Assembly: GCA_014983025.1 (NCBI GenBank)
Contig: JADCLP010000001.1
Span: forward strand, 930,001 to 994,000
Direction of reading: 5' to 3'
Length of the DNA stretch: 64,000 nt
Origin: Erythrobacteraceae bacterium E2-1 Yellow Sea
GTDB taxonomy: Bacteria; Pseudomonadota; Alphaproteobacteria; Sphingomonadales; Sphingomonadaceae
In this document: piece by piece, positions 55,124 through 64,000 of the stretch
Position numbering within the stretch: the stretch's first letter is position 1
How the letters are laid out: each line of letters starts with the position of its first letter
Notes under the pieces: model-generated
Seen by the model: the letters and a program-made list of their open reading frames with translations, nothing else
The model's database searches: none
What the model was told of the DNA's origin: nothing
Made by a program: the position numbers and the translations under genes

Positions 55124-56563
55124 CTATTGTATTTGATTGACTTCTTCGCCTTCAGGGCTGGTATAGCGCAAGCTGTCAACACCTTGTGCTTTAAGCGCGT
55201 TTATCAAATCACGGGCAGCATCATCGCTGGATAGAGGACCTGCCAGCAATCGATGCCCCTGCCCCACCGCCACAACATGTGGCTTATATTTGCTCAACAA
55301 ATCAGGTGCCTTGCGTTCCAGCCGCCGCCAATCGAACTTCAGCGCCGAACGGTCACGCCCGGCGGCCACCTGAACCCAGATACGGCTGGGGTGTGCAGGT
55401 GGTGCCGGCTTGGCAGGTTTTTCCTCGCGCACCTCACGCGGGGGGGTGATTCGGGCAATATCAACTGCACCTGCGCTTGCCTGTGGCCTGGCAGGCTGTG
55501 CCGCGCCCAGATTTCCAAATGCATCGGCCACACTCGGCTGTGTGGGTGGCGTGGTCTTGGCTGGCTGGCTTGTCTGCGTCAGATTGAAATTCTGCACGGC
55601 ATTTGCCTGTTGCTGCGCCACTGACGCCAGACGACTGGATGGGGCGCTGGAACTGCGTCTGCGCCCGCTCCCCTGGTCCAGCGGCTGGCCTGCTGGCGCA
55701 AGGCGCGAATCTGCCCGTCGCGCTGCAGTTGCGGCTGAAGTGGCATATTGTGCGATCTGTGGGTCATCGCGCCCGATTTCGGCCGCCTTGGGGAATACGC
55801 CCAGATTGGCGGCGGCGGCCTGCTGTGCCTTCGTCAGTCGCGGCATATAGGCCAGATAGGGCGCGATCCGGCTGGCAAGGTCTGTTGGCATGGAAGCAGA
55901 CACAATTGATGCCGCCTCCTTCTCATCACCCAATATCGCCAGGCCAAAGGCACGGGCACGATAAGCCGCATAATCGCGTTTTTGCAGCAGGGGCAGCAAT
56001 GTCGCTTCAAATATCTGGCGGTTCCCTGCAATCGCATGGCTCAAGGCCAAGCGCCGGGTCGTTTCATCATTCCGGCCACCTGCCAATGCGGCGCGATAGC
56101 TGTTTTGCGCTTCGGCATTATTGCCCACCAGATCATAGGCCAGACCACGATCGGCAGCGACTCTGTCGCTCGACGCCCCGGCCTGTTCTGCCTCTGCAAA
56201 CAGGCGCAGCGCATCAACCGGCCGGCCAGATCGCAGGAATACCGCCGCCATACCCATCTTGGCGCGGGCATTGGCTTGGGACATTTCCTGCGCCCGTCCA
56301 AAAAAACCCATGGCTGCATCCAGATCACCCAGTTCCAGCGCGGCATCCCCGGCATCGGTCAGGGCACTGACATCCTGTGAATCGCGCGCCAGACGGCGCA
56401 GCGCATCATTCAACCGCTCAATTTCTGGTGAGGGCAACGGCTGCACGATCTCTCGACCCACTGCGCCGGTGCTTATTTGCGCAGATGCCGCCACAGGAAG
56501 GGTGGCCAATGCCATACCAGCCATGGCCATCTGCATGCAGGAAAATGCGGAATGTGGTTTCAT
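55124..56563 (-). CDS. TPR and SPOR domain cell-envelope protein
   Basis: A 479-residue exported protein. Signal peptide about 1-28 (ending PVAASA), tetratricopeptide repeats about 45-225 (LTDAGDAALELGDLDAAMGFFGRAQEM and following), a Gln/Pro/Ser-rich linker, and a C-terminal SPOR domain (IWVQVAAGRDRSALKFDWRRL to the end) that binds denuded septal peptidoglycan. Located next to ftsZ and transcribed the same way, which fits a role in division. Starts at 56563 and 56578 are close. Confidence 0.8.
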   Translation of the reverse strand: MKPHSAFSCMQMAMAGMALATLPVAASAQISTGAVGREIVQPLPSPEIERLNDALRRLARDSQDVSALTDAGDAALELGDLDAAMGFFGRAQEMSQANARAKMGMAAVFLRSGRPVDALRLFAEAEQAGASSDRVAADRGLAYDLVGNNAEAQNSYRAALAGGRNDETTRRLALSHAIAGNRQIFEATLLPLLQKRDYAAYRARAFGLAILGDEKEAASIVSASMPTDLASRIAPYLAYMPRLTKAQQAAAANLGVFPKAAEIGRDDPQIAQYATSAATAARRADSRLAPAGQPLDQGSGRRRSSSAPSSRLASVAQQQANAVQNFNLTQTSQPAKTTPPTQPSVADAFGNLGAAQPARPQASAGAVDIARITPPREVREEKPAKPAPPAHPSRIWVQVAAGRDRSALKFDWRRLERKAPDLLSKYKPHVVAVGQGHRLLAGPLSSDDAARDLINALKAQGVDSLRYTSPEGEEVNQIQ

Positions 56564-56680
56564 CAAGTGATCAGACATATCGAGGCCGGTCAATGCGATT
56601 AGGCGCTGCATCAGCCCAAGGCAACGCAGCGCCATCGCAAACTATGACCGGACTGGCCTGAACCAGTGCCGAACAGGCAA

Positions 56681-58414
56681 TTACTGGTTGTTCTGGCGCC
56701 CCAGGAAACGCGGGATGCTGAGAGAGGGGCCACTATCGTCGCCATCATCCTCGTCTTCATCATCGCCAGTTGATGCGCCGCGTGAAAGATTGGCCATGCG
56801 TTCGAACAGCGTACTTCCACCTGAAGCCGCGGCAGCAGCGCCGCCGCCGGAGCTTGAACCAGCACCAGTCTCACCGCCAGCACTTTCCGCGCCACCACCC
56901 AGCAATTGCCGACGCCGTCCACCGAAGCGAGCATGGACCTGATCTTCCTCAGTAGCAGCCTCACCTGAACCGGCATCAGCGGCGGGTACTTCTGACGTCA
57001 GATCAAACGGTTCCGGTTCGGCCGAGCCGAACCCGTCACCATCGCCAGCACCAAAGCTGCTGTCATCTGCTGGTTCTGCCATGCCACCAACCGGATCGGC
57101 ATAGGGGTCATTCTCTGCATTGCGCAGCCCTTCCAGCGGGTCGACAATGCCATCGACATCGTCTTCATACACATCCTCATCGTCACCTGCCTGCATGCCG
57201 GTGAGGTCGAATGGTGCGGGTGTGGGTGTGGGTGCAGCTTCTGCAACGGGTTCCGCTTCAGGCTCTGCAACAGGTTCCGGCTCGCTCGGCGCTTCCACGC
57301 CAAAGCCCGATCCACCGCCCAGTTCCAACGGCTCAATATCACGAGCGGCATCATCTGCCTCGTCAGACGAGAGTTCAAGAACGGGGCGTTTGGGTGCGCG
57401 TGCCAGACCCAAAGAGACTGGCGTGGTATCACTGACAGGGCGCACAGCCCCCTGTTCGATACCGGTGGCAACCACCGAAACGCGGATCTTGCCTTCCAGA
57501 TCGGGGTTGAAGGCCGAACCCCAGATGATGTTGGCATCTTCATCCACCAATTCGCGGATGTGGTTGGCTGCCTCGTCAACTTCCAGCAGCTTCATATCCT
57601 CGCCACCGATGATGGAAATGATCACGCCCTTGGCGCCCTGCATGCTCACACCATCCAGCAGCGGATTGGCAATTGCGCGTTCGGCAGCTTCCAAGGCGCG
57701 GTGTTCGCCTTCGGATTCGCCAGTACCCATCATGGCCTTGCCCATTTCACTCATCACAGAGCGCACATCGGCAAAGTCCAGATTGATCAGGCCGGGCATC
57801 ACCATCAGATCAGTGATTGAACGCACACCCTGTTGCAGGACCTCGTCAGCAAGCTGGAATGCTTCCTTGAACGTGGTTTCGGGCTTGGCAACCAGAAACA
57901 GGTTCTGGTTGGGAATAACGATCAGCGTATCGACATGCTTTTGCAGCTCATCAATGCCGCTTTCTGCCGCACGCATGCGGCGCGAACCTTCAAACAGGAA
58001 TGGCTTGGTCACCACGCCCACAGTCAGCACGCCCTTGCGCCGGGCAGCCTCTGCAATCACTGACGCCGCGCCCGTGCCGGTACCGCCACCCATGCCGGCA
58101 GCGATAAAGACCATGTTCACGCCTTCCAGCGCGTGTTCGATTTCGACCACGGTTTCTTCGGCAGCCGCCTTGCCCACTTCGGGGCGCGCACCAGCACCCA
58201 GACCGCCGGTGATTTCCGGGCCAAGCTGGATCTTCTTGGGCGCTTCAGAAATGCTCAGTGCCTGCGCATCAGTATTCGCGGCGACAAAATCGACGCCTTC
58301 GATCTGAGCCGCCATCATGTTGGCAATGGCATTGCCGCCAGCACCGCCCACACCGATTACGGTGATGCGAGGCCGCAGATCGTCACTCGATGCAGGTCCG
58401 ATATTGATACTCAT
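56681..58414 (-). CDS. ftsZ: cell division protein FtsZ
   Basis: Tubulin-like GTPase forming the division ring. The 577 residues have the GTP loop [14 protein letters not shown] (21-34), the tubulin signature GGGTGTGAA (109-117), the T7 catalytic loop ([13 protein letters not shown]), a long acidic, low-complexity linker (about 330-565), and the C-terminal conserved peptide [12 protein letters not shown] that binds FtsA. The linker makes it longer than E. coli FtsZ, as in other alphaproteobacteria. A DnaA box lies upstream. Confidence 0.97.
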   Translation of the reverse strand: MSINIGPASSDDLRPRITVIGVGGAGGNAIANMMAAQIEGVDFVAANTDAQALSISEAPKKIQLGPEITGGLGAGARPEVGKAAAEETVVEIEHALEGVNMVFIAAGMGGGTGTGAASVIAEAARRKGVLTVGVVTKPFLFEGSRRMRAAESGIDELQKHVDTLIVIPNQNLFLVAKPETTFKEAFQLADEVLQQGVRSITDLMVMPGLINLDFADVRSVMSEMGKAMMGTGESEGEHRALEAAERAIANPLLDGVSMQGAKGVIISIIGGEDMKLLEVDEAANHIRELVDEDANIIWGSAFNPDLEGKIRVSVVATGIEQGAVRPVSDTTPVSLGLARAPKRPVLELSSDEADDAARDIEPLELGGGSGFGVEAPSEPEPVAEPEAEPVAEAAPTPTPAPFDLTGMQAGDDEDVYEDDVDGIVDPLEGLRNAENDPYADPVGGMAEPADDSSFGAGDGDGFGSAEPEPFDLTSEVPAADAGSGEAATEEDQVHARFGGRRRQLLGGGAESAGGETGAGSSSGGGAAAAASGGSTLFERMANLSRGASTGDDEDEDDGDDSGPSLSIPRFLGRQNNQ

Positions 58415-58496
58415 TGAATTCTTCCTCCGGGCGGGGCGCTACGCCACTGCGCGAATGTGGCATAAACACGTTGCGACGTAGATAGCGCAAAAGCCC

Positions 58497-58505
58497 TTAT
58501 CCACA
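58497..58505 (+). promoter_or_regulatory. perfect DnaA box in the ftsA-ftsZ gap
   Basis: TTATCCACA, the strict E. coli consensus, about 85 bases upstream of the ftsZ start, on the plus strand. A TTAACC half site (CtrA-like, 58513-58508 on the minus strand) sits three bases away. In Caulobacter, DnaA activates and CtrA represses ftsZ (literature). The gap 58415-58554 holds no gene. Confidence 0.5.
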
Positions 58506-58554
58506 GTGGTTAATGGCCATGTCAGGCTTCGGCTTCGGCGGCGGTCAGGGCACA

Positions 58555-59835
58555 TCAGAAATAGTCCCTCAACGCGCGGAACAACCGCGTTACCGTTTCC
58601 TCGCCGCTGTAACGCGTGGCAGTCTGGTAACGCTGGCCGATCGCGCGAATATCGATCGGGTCATCGGCGGCATAAAGGCACAGGCCCGCGAGCGAAGCGA
58701 AGCCGGGCGTTGCATGCGCCTCTGGCAGACCGGTCAGCGATGGTGCGCGGCCAATCCGCACCGGGCGGCCCAGCGCACTTTGCGCAAATTCGGCGAAACC
58801 CGCCAGTTCCGCGCCGCCGCCTGTCAGCACCACCTGCCCGCTGCCAACGCCGGTAAAGCCCATGGATTTCAGCGCGCGACCAATTTCGTCTGTCAATTGC
58901 GACAGGTTCTGCGTGACGATAGAAACCAGTTCGGCACGCGGTATACGATTGCTTTCATCCGCGCCGCGCGCCACCGGGCCGGAATGATCATCGCCCGGCC
59001 CGTTGACCGGGATCATCTCTCTATGATCGGTCGGGCTAGCAATGGCTGATCCAGATACGCATTTCAGCCGTTCGGCCTGGAAGCGCCTGATTCCAAAGGC
59101 AGAAGCAATGGCATCCGTGATATCGGTTGAACCCATTGGTAACGCGCGCAGACCCAACAGCATGCCACCGGCATAGACCGCAACATTGGTGACATCGCCC
59201 CCAATCTCAACCAGCGCACAGCCCAGTTCGCGTTCTTCATCGCTCAGGCAGGCGTGGCCAGCAGCCAGTGGCGTTGCAACCACTGCTTCCACATCCAGAT
59301 GGGCGTTCTGCACCGCCTCTGTCAGATTGCGCACCGGCGCACCATCAGCCAGCATCACATGGATATCGACCCCCAACCGTTCAGCATGCAGCCCCTTGGG
59401 ATTGGCCACGCCATGTGCGCCATCAAGCGTGTAATGGGCTGGCTGGGCATGCAGCACCATGCGCCCATCAGGCTGGATGGTATCACGTGCCGCCACCAGC
59501 AGCTGTTCAATATCCTCTTCCTCTATCCGGCGGCCGCCAATATCGATTTCCACCTTGGATACACGACTGGTCAGTCCAGCCCCGGCACAGCCGACCCACA
59601 CACTTTGCACGCTGACACCGGCATTCTTTTCCGCCCGTTCCACCGCGTCGCGGATGGAATAGGTCGCTGCCTGCATATCGGTGATATAGCCGCGCTTGAT
59701 CCCCTGGCTGGCGCGGTGGCCACTGCCCAGCACCTGCAAATCGCCATTTTCGGTCTGGCCCATAATCATGGCGGAGATACGGAACGAGCCGGGATTGACC
59801 GCGCCGAAAACCTTGGTGATCCGTGCGTCAGCCAT
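58555..59835 (-). CDS. ftsA: cell division protein FtsA
   Basis: Actin-like protein that anchors FtsZ to the membrane. The 426 residues start MADARITKVFGAVNPGSFRI and show VWVGCAGAGLTSR, CALVEIGGDVTNVAVYAGG, LPMGSTDITDAIA, and QVVLTGGGAELAG. A C-terminal amphipathic helix with basic residues (TVTRLFRALRDYF) is the membrane anchor. TGATG overlap with ftsQ. Confidence 0.95.
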   Translation of the reverse strand: MADARITKVFGAVNPGSFRISAMIMGQTENGDLQVLGSGHRASQGIKRGYITDMQAATYSIRDAVERAEKNAGVSVQSVWVGCAGAGLTSRVSKVEIDIGGRRIEEEDIEQLLVAARDTIQPDGRMVLHAQPAHYTLDGAHGVANPKGLHAERLGVDIHVMLADGAPVRNLTEAVQNAHLDVEAVVATPLAAGHACLSDEERELGCALVEIGGDVTNVAVYAGGMLLGLRALPMGSTDITDAIASAFGIRRFQAERLKCVSGSAIASPTDHREMIPVNGPGDDHSGPVARGADESNRIPRAELVSIVTQNLSQLTDEIGRALKSMGFTGVGSGQVVLTGGGAELAGFAEFAQSALGRPVRIGRAPSLTGLPEAHATPGFASLAGLCLYAADDPIDIRAIGQRYQTATRYSGEETVTRLFRALRDYF

Positions 59836-60740
59836 CACTGCCCCCCCTGTTCGCCCAGCACTTGATCCGCGCGGCCGGGAATGCGCATATAGATGCGTGG
59901 CGGCGCACGCATATCGAATGTGGCAACCTTGCCGCCCAACAAACGGTTTTGCCCATCGAGCCGGGCGAAGGAGATGAAGGCGGATGCGGCCTCCTCCTCC
60001 CCCTGCGGCAGGGCCAGGACCTGATCCGTCTTGAAGGTGACGTTCCAGCGGCGATTGCCGACCCATTCCGCCGCCTTCACCTGTGGGCGCAGCGCGGGCG
60101 CGGTCTGCAACAGCTTGTCCAACGCCTGAACCTGCCGAGCGGCACCAGGGCCAGAGATTTGCAACATGTCACGCGCATTGCGGGCCGAAACCGGCTCCAG
60201 CTCAACCCCATCGGCATCGATCAGCATCAGCCGATCCGGCTTTTTCAGCACGGCATGCGGGCTGCGTTCGACAATATCGACCGCCAGGGTTCCAGGCAGC
60301 TGGCGCGAAACGCGCGCATCCTTGACCCAGGCCAGCTGCATCAGATCATCACGGATATCGGCCAGTTCCACCAACGGCATGGGCCGGTCACGCTGCGAAA
60401 GCACGCGTTCGTAAACACGTTGCTCATTCATCCGTTCGACCCCGGTCACGCGCACATGGCGGACCTCAAAACCGGCATCCGATGCCAACAGGGCCACCTG
60501 CCCGCGTGCCAGTTCAGGCACACCGGCAATGCTGGCAATAACCCATGCCAGGCCAGCAGCGGCGGTGATAATCAGCACCATGAAGAATTTGTGCAGCTGA
60601 TCTTCGGTAAAGGGCAGCAGAGCCATCGCCTTGTCGATAAAACCGCTGGTGCGTGCACGTGCATTACGCGCCTTGCTGGCGCGATTGCTGGCCTGGGCTG
60701 CACGCCGGACCCCTTTTGCACTGCGCTTAATCGTTGCCAT
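59835..60740 (-). CDS. ftsQ: cell division protein FtsQ
   Basis: Single-pass division protein of the FtsQBL complex. The 301 residues have a basic cytoplasmic N-terminus (KRSAKGVRRAAQASNRASK), a membrane helix about 46-68 (FFMVLIITAAAGLAWVIASIA), a POTRA domain (FEVRHVRVTGVERMNEQRVYERVL) and the FtsQ beta domain. ATG 60740 overlaps ddl by 14 bases; a GTG four codons earlier is an alternative. Confidence 0.93.
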   Translation of the reverse strand: MATIKRSAKGVRRAAQASNRASKARNARARTSGFIDKAMALLPFTEDQLHKFFMVLIITAAAGLAWVIASIAGVPELARGQVALLASDAGFEVRHVRVTGVERMNEQRVYERVLSQRDRPMPLVELADIRDDLMQLAWVKDARVSRQLPGTLAVDIVERSPHAVLKKPDRLMLIDADGVELEPVSARNARDMLQISGPGAARQVQALDKLLQTAPALRPQVKAAEWVGNRRWNVTFKTDQVLALPQGEEEAASAFISFARLDGQNRLLGGKVATFDMRAPPRIYMRIPGRADQVLGEQGGQ

Positions 60741-61716
60741 CGCTGCCGCCACTCAATTCCTTGGCGCCCTTATGATACCGCAGCGCTTCGGCAATGATCG
60801 CTTCGACCAGATCGGCATAATCCATGCCTGCATGGCGCGCCTGTTCTGGCACCAGGCTCAATGGAGTCATACCAGGCTGGGTGTTTGTTTCGAGCACGAA
60901 CAGGCCATCCTCGCCCAGTTCATCATCCCAGCGAAAATCCGTGCGACTGGTGCCACGGCAACCCAGCAATTCATGCGCACGCACCGCATATTCACAACAC
61001 AGGCGGGCGATATTTTCCGGGATTTGCGCGGGGCAGACATGTTCTGTCTTCCCATCGGTATATTTGTTTTCGAAGTCATAGAAACCGGACTTCACAATCA
61101 GTTCGGTCACACCCAATGCACGCGGGCCATTGGCGCCATCGATTACGGCAGCAGTCAGTTCGTGCCCCTTGATAAAGGGTTCGGCCAGAAGATGATCGAA
61201 TTCCTGCCACGGCCCCGCGACATCGCGACCAATGGGGTTGCCGTAATTGGAATCATCAGTGACGATGGCAACGCCAACAGATGACCCTTCATTGACCGGC
61301 TTCAGAACATAGGGGCGCGGCAACGGGTCACCTGCAAACAGGTCCACACTGTTCACCACCCGGCCGCCCGGCATAGGGATGCCATAGGGCACCAGCGCCT
61401 GCTTGGTCAGTTGCTTGTCAATCGCGATTACCGAGGTGGCAAGGCCTGAATGGGTATAGGGTATGCCCATCAAATCCAGCATGCCCTGCACGGTGCCATC
61501 TTCGCCCGGCACACCATGCAATGCGTTGAACACGACATCTGGCGCGGCCTCTGCAATGCGCGCGGCCACCTGCCGGTCCATATCGATACGGGTCACGCGA
61601 TGGCCGCGGCTTTCCAGCGCATCGGCAACGCCATTCCCGCTCATCAATGACACAGGCCGTTCATTGGCCCAGCCGCCCATCAGGACAACGACATGAAGTT
61701 TGGGAAGACTGGTCAT
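60727..61716 (-). CDS. ddl: D-alanine--D-alanine ligase
   Basis: Joins two D-alanines for peptidoglycan precursors. The 329 residues contain VVLMGGWANERPVSLMSG, FNALHGVPGEDGTVQGMLDLMGIPYTHSG, VLKPVNEGSSVGV of the ATP-grasp fold, and the Mg-binding LETNTQPGMTPLSLVPEQA. Part of the murC-murB-ddl-ftsQ-ftsA-ftsZ run with ten bases to murB. Confidence 0.96.
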   Translation of the reverse strand: MTSLPKLHVVVLMGGWANERPVSLMSGNGVADALESRGHRVTRIDMDRQVAARIAEAAPDVVFNALHGVPGEDGTVQGMLDLMGIPYTHSGLATSVIAIDKQLTKQALVPYGIPMPGGRVVNSVDLFAGDPLPRPYVLKPVNEGSSVGVAIVTDDSNYGNPIGRDVAGPWQEFDHLLAEPFIKGHELTAAVIDGANGPRALGVTELIVKSGFYDFENKYTDGKTEHVCPAQIPENIARLCCEYAVRAHELLGCRGTSRTDFRWDDELGEDGLFVLETNTQPGMTPLSLVPEQARHAGMDYADLVEAIIAEALRYHKGAKELSGGSDGND

Positions 61717-61726
61717 AAAATAATCC

Positions 61727-62698
61727 TCACGGCCGCCCCACGCGTTGAATTTCCCATTCCAGCATCACGCCCGAATGTTGATAGACCCGGCGACGGACCT
61801 CTTCCCCCAGCCCTTCAATATCGGCACTGGTCGCATCGCCGGTGTTGATCAGGAAATTGGTGTGTTTCTCGCTCACCTGCGCGCCGCCCATGGTCAGCCC
61901 GCGACAGCCCGCCGCATCAACCAATTGCCATGCCTTGTGCCCATCCGGGTTCTTGAAGGTCGATCCGCCTGTCTTGGTACGCAGTGGCTGCGATTCCTCG
62001 CGAGCGGCGGCAATACGGTCCATCTCCGCGCCGATTTCCACCGGATCACCCGCCATCCCCTGAAAGCGTGCAGACACAACCACTGCCCCATCAGGCAATG
62101 CGGAATGGCGATAGGAATATTGCAGATCGGCGGCGGGTAGCAGCACCATTTCACCGCCGGGCAGAACCACTTCGCATTCGATCAGCACATCGGCCACTTC
62201 GCGGCCATAGGCACCGCCATTCATGCGCACAAAGCCGCCCACCGTGCCGGGGATGCCGCGCAGGAATTCCAGCCCGGCCACGCCCGCATCGCGCGCAGTG
62301 GAAGACACCAGAATGCCGCTTGCACCGCCGCCACACAGCAGCTGATGCCCGTCCAGCACGTCCACCCGAGAGAATGGCTTGCCCAGCTTGATCACCACGC
62401 CCGGCACGCCGCCATCACGGATAATCATGTTGGAGCCGAGGCCCAGCGCCATCAACGGGGTGCCTGCAGGCAGGCGTTCCAGAAATTCGCGCAAATCGGC
62501 CATATCCGCCGGTTCAAACAGCCAATCGGCATTTCCGCCAGTCTTGAACCAGACCAGCTTGGCCAGTGGGGCATCCTGCGTCACCTTGCCGCGGATACCA
62601 TCCATCGGCACCAATGAACGGATAACACCTTCAACCGCGCCAGTGGGTGCAGTCCCATCATCAGTAAACCAGCGATTTTCCGGTTGCCGCATGCTCAT
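61727..62698 (-). CDS. murB: UDP-N-acetylenolpyruvoylglucosamine reductase
   Basis: Flavoenzyme making UDP-N-acetylmuramate. The 323 residues include NTFKTGG-like [47 protein letters not shown], and the type I ending with [22 protein letters not shown] and [22 protein letters not shown] 62698 overlaps the murC stop (ATGA); a longer reading is rejected. Confidence 0.95.
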   Translation of the reverse strand: MSMRQPENRWFTDDGTAPTGAVEGVIRSLVPMDGIRGKVTQDAPLAKLVWFKTGGNADWLFEPADMADLREFLERLPAGTPLMALGLGSNMIIRDGGVPGVVIKLGKPFSRVDVLDGHQLLCGGGASGILVSSTARDAGVAGLEFLRGIPGTVGGFVRMNGGAYGREVADVLIECEVVLPGGEMVLLPAADLQYSYRHSALPDGAVVVSARFQGMAGDPVEIGAEMDRIAAAREESQPLRTKTGGSTFKNPDGHKAWQLVDAAGCRGLTMGGAQVSEKHTNFLINTGDATSADIEGLGEEVRRRVYQHSGVMLEWEIQRVGRP

Positions 62699-64000
62699 GC
62701 GCTGCGCACCCCCGCAACCGCATTGGCAAGGCCCGCCGCCCATTTGGTGATATCGCCTGCGCCCAGACACACAACCAGGTCACCCGGTGCAATTTCACCT
62801 GCCAGACTGCGTGCCAGGGCATCGGCGTCGGCAATGGTCAATGCATCGCGGTGGCCGCGCGATTTTAGGCCGGACACCAGCGCATTGGCATCAACACCAT
62901 CAATCGGGTCTTCACCTGCCGGATACACTGGCGTCACGAAGACCTGATCCGCATCATTGAAGCAGTTCTGGAATTCATCCATCAGATCGCGCAGGCGGGT
63001 ATAGCGATGCGGCTGCGCCACCGCGATCACGCGGCCAGTTGCCGCCTCACGCGCGGCAGACAGGACAGCGCTGATTTCCACCGGGTGATGGGCGTAATCG
63101 TCAATCACCAGCACGCTGCCCCCATCCAGCGCAATCTCGCCCACTTTGGTAAAACGACGGCGCACACCGCCAAAACCGCCAAAGCCATTGCGGATCACAT
63201 CATCGCCGCAACCCATCTCGATCGCCACGGCAATCGCCGCCAGCGCATTCTGGACATTGTGCCGACCTGGCATGGGCAGCCTTACGCCTTCAATCCGGCG
63301 ATCTTCCTCTCCGCGCTGGCGCACGATCACATCAAACAGGTTTCCGCCCGCATCTGGCCGAATATTAACGCCGCAAATATCGGCCTGTAGCGAGAAGCCA
63401 TAGGTGATCACGCGCCGGTCACGCACCTGCCCCACCACCGCCTGAACCTGCGGATGGTCAATGCACATTACCGCTGCGCCATAGAAGGGCACATTGTGCA
63501 CGAACTCCACGAAAGCGCGCTTCACGCCATCGAAATCGCCGTAATGGTCAAGGTGTTCCGGGTCGATATTGGTAACCACCGCAATGGTGCCATCCAGCCG
63601 CAGAAAGCTGCCATCGCTTTCGTCAGCTTCCACCACCATCCAGTCACTATCGCCCAGCCGCGCGTTGGAACCATATTGTTCGATGATCCCGCCATTGATG
63701 ACGGTGGGATCGACCCCGCCTGCATCCAGCAGCGCGGCAATCATGCTGGTGGTGGTGGTCTTGCCATGTGTGCCCGCCACCGCGACCGTGCTTTTCAGCC
63801 GCATCAATTCAGCCAGCATTTCCGCACGGCGCACCACCGGGATGCGATTTTCCAGCGCATAGGCGACTTCGGGATTGGTGCGCTTGACTGCGGTCGAGGT
63901 TACGACAACTGCCGCACCTTCCACATTTTCCTTCGCATGGCCGATACGGACAATGATCCCGCGACCACGCAGCCGCTCAACCGTGGCGCTTTCACTGATG
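62695..64000 (-). CDS. murC: UDP-N-acetylmuramate--L-alanine ligase (5' end outside window)
   Basis: Adds the first amino acid of the peptidoglycan stem. About 434 residues are visible, lacking the N-terminal start. Present are the Walker loop [25 protein letters not shown]-type [25 protein letters not shown], the H in RFTKVG and the C-terminal [25 protein letters not shown]. The extra upstream residues ([25 protein letters not shown]) also match the MurC N-terminal domain. Confidence 0.96.
   Translation of the reverse strand, partial: ISESATVERLRGRGIIVRIGHAKENVEGAAVVVTSTAVKRTNPEVAYALENRIPVVRRAEMLAELMRLKSTVAVAGTHGKTTTTSMIAALLDAGGVDPTVINGGIIEQYGSNARLGDSDWMVVEADESDGSFLRLDGTIAVVTNIDPEHLDHYGDFDGVKRAFVEFVHNVPFYGAAVMCIDHPQVQAVVGQVRDRRVITYGFSLQADICGVNIRPDAGGNLFDVIVRQRGEEDRRIEGVRLPMPGRHNVQNALAAIAVAIEMGCGDDVIRNGFGGFGGVRRRFTKVGEIALDGGSVLVIDDYAHHPVEISAVLSAAREAATGRVIAVAQPHRYTRLRDLMDEFQNCFNDADQVFVTPVYPAGEDPIDGVDANALVSGLKSRGHRDALTIADADALARSLAGEIAPGDLVVCLGAGDITKWAAGLANAVAGVRSA

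Overview
The window looks like a chromosomal segment of a high-GC alphaproteobacterium of the order Sphingomonadales, most likely the Erythrobacteraceae (inference from protein style and gene order; no database was searched). Supporting signs are the pckA / chvI-chvG / hprK-rapZ-EIIA-HPr order, the cobA-DUF2849-cysI-DUF934-cysH sulfite operon, an argH-lipoprotein-lysA run, a murC-murB-ddl-ftsQ-ftsA-ftsZ division cluster and a serC leader like that known from alphaproteobacteria. I found no phage, insertion sequence, integron or CRISPR array; the region reads as stable core genome with very short gaps and many 1-14 base gene overlaps.

Layout. 1-3.2 kb: two tandem cysteine desulfurases and an adrenodoxin-type ferredoxin (cut by the window edge), divergent from an alpha/beta hydrolase. 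3.3-4.7 kb: a TonB protein and two small genes. 4.8-11.2 kb: pckA divergent from the ChvI/ChvG two-component system, followed by the short alphaproteobacterial HprK, RapZ, a mannose-family EIIA and HPr. 11.2-17.5 kb: TrmH-type methyltransferase, a lipoprotein, rmuC with a newly noticed 48-residue ORF upstream, def, recR, fmt, truA. 17.5-27.6 kb: an MDR oxidoreductase, asparaginase, tRNA-Val, a TlpA-like lipoprotein, argH, an LptM-like lipoprotein, lysA, a decayed CysG, a winged-helix regulator, purA and an esterase. 27.6-31.7 kb: hisZ, serA, serC with a structured leader.

31.7-36.5 kb: a small membrane protein, a glycosyltransferase, another membrane protein, rarA and an RNase H-fold-like protein. 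36.5-41.7 kb: tRNA-Thr amid small repeats, queF, a proline-rich membrane protein, then sseA-metC-mscS. 41.8-45.7 kb: assimilatory sulfate reduction. 45.7-56.6 kb: lipoproteins, an NAD-binding epimerase-like protein, proB, obgE, a BtuB-like receptor under a cobalamin riboswitch, a Bax inhibitor-1 family protein, proC, a YbjN protein and a TPR/SPOR protein. 56.7-64 kb: ftsZ, ftsA, ftsQ, ddl, murB and the cut murC.

How the parts connect: sulfite reductase at 42.8 kb needs siroheme, whose first step is encoded by cobA at 41.8 kb and whose later steps are encoded 18 kb away by a truncated CysG that still carries a relic of a cobA-like domain. Cysteine from this pathway feeds the desulfurases at the left edge and metC/sseA. 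The ChvGI and PTS proteins probably link envelope or carbon status to central metabolism (pckA). The most interesting unexplained items are the CysG relic, the 48-residue ORF and paired hairpins before rmuC, an ORF that overlaps the cobalamin riboswitch and ends on the btuB start, a DnaA box before ftsZ, and the structured serC leader with a flanking palindrome.
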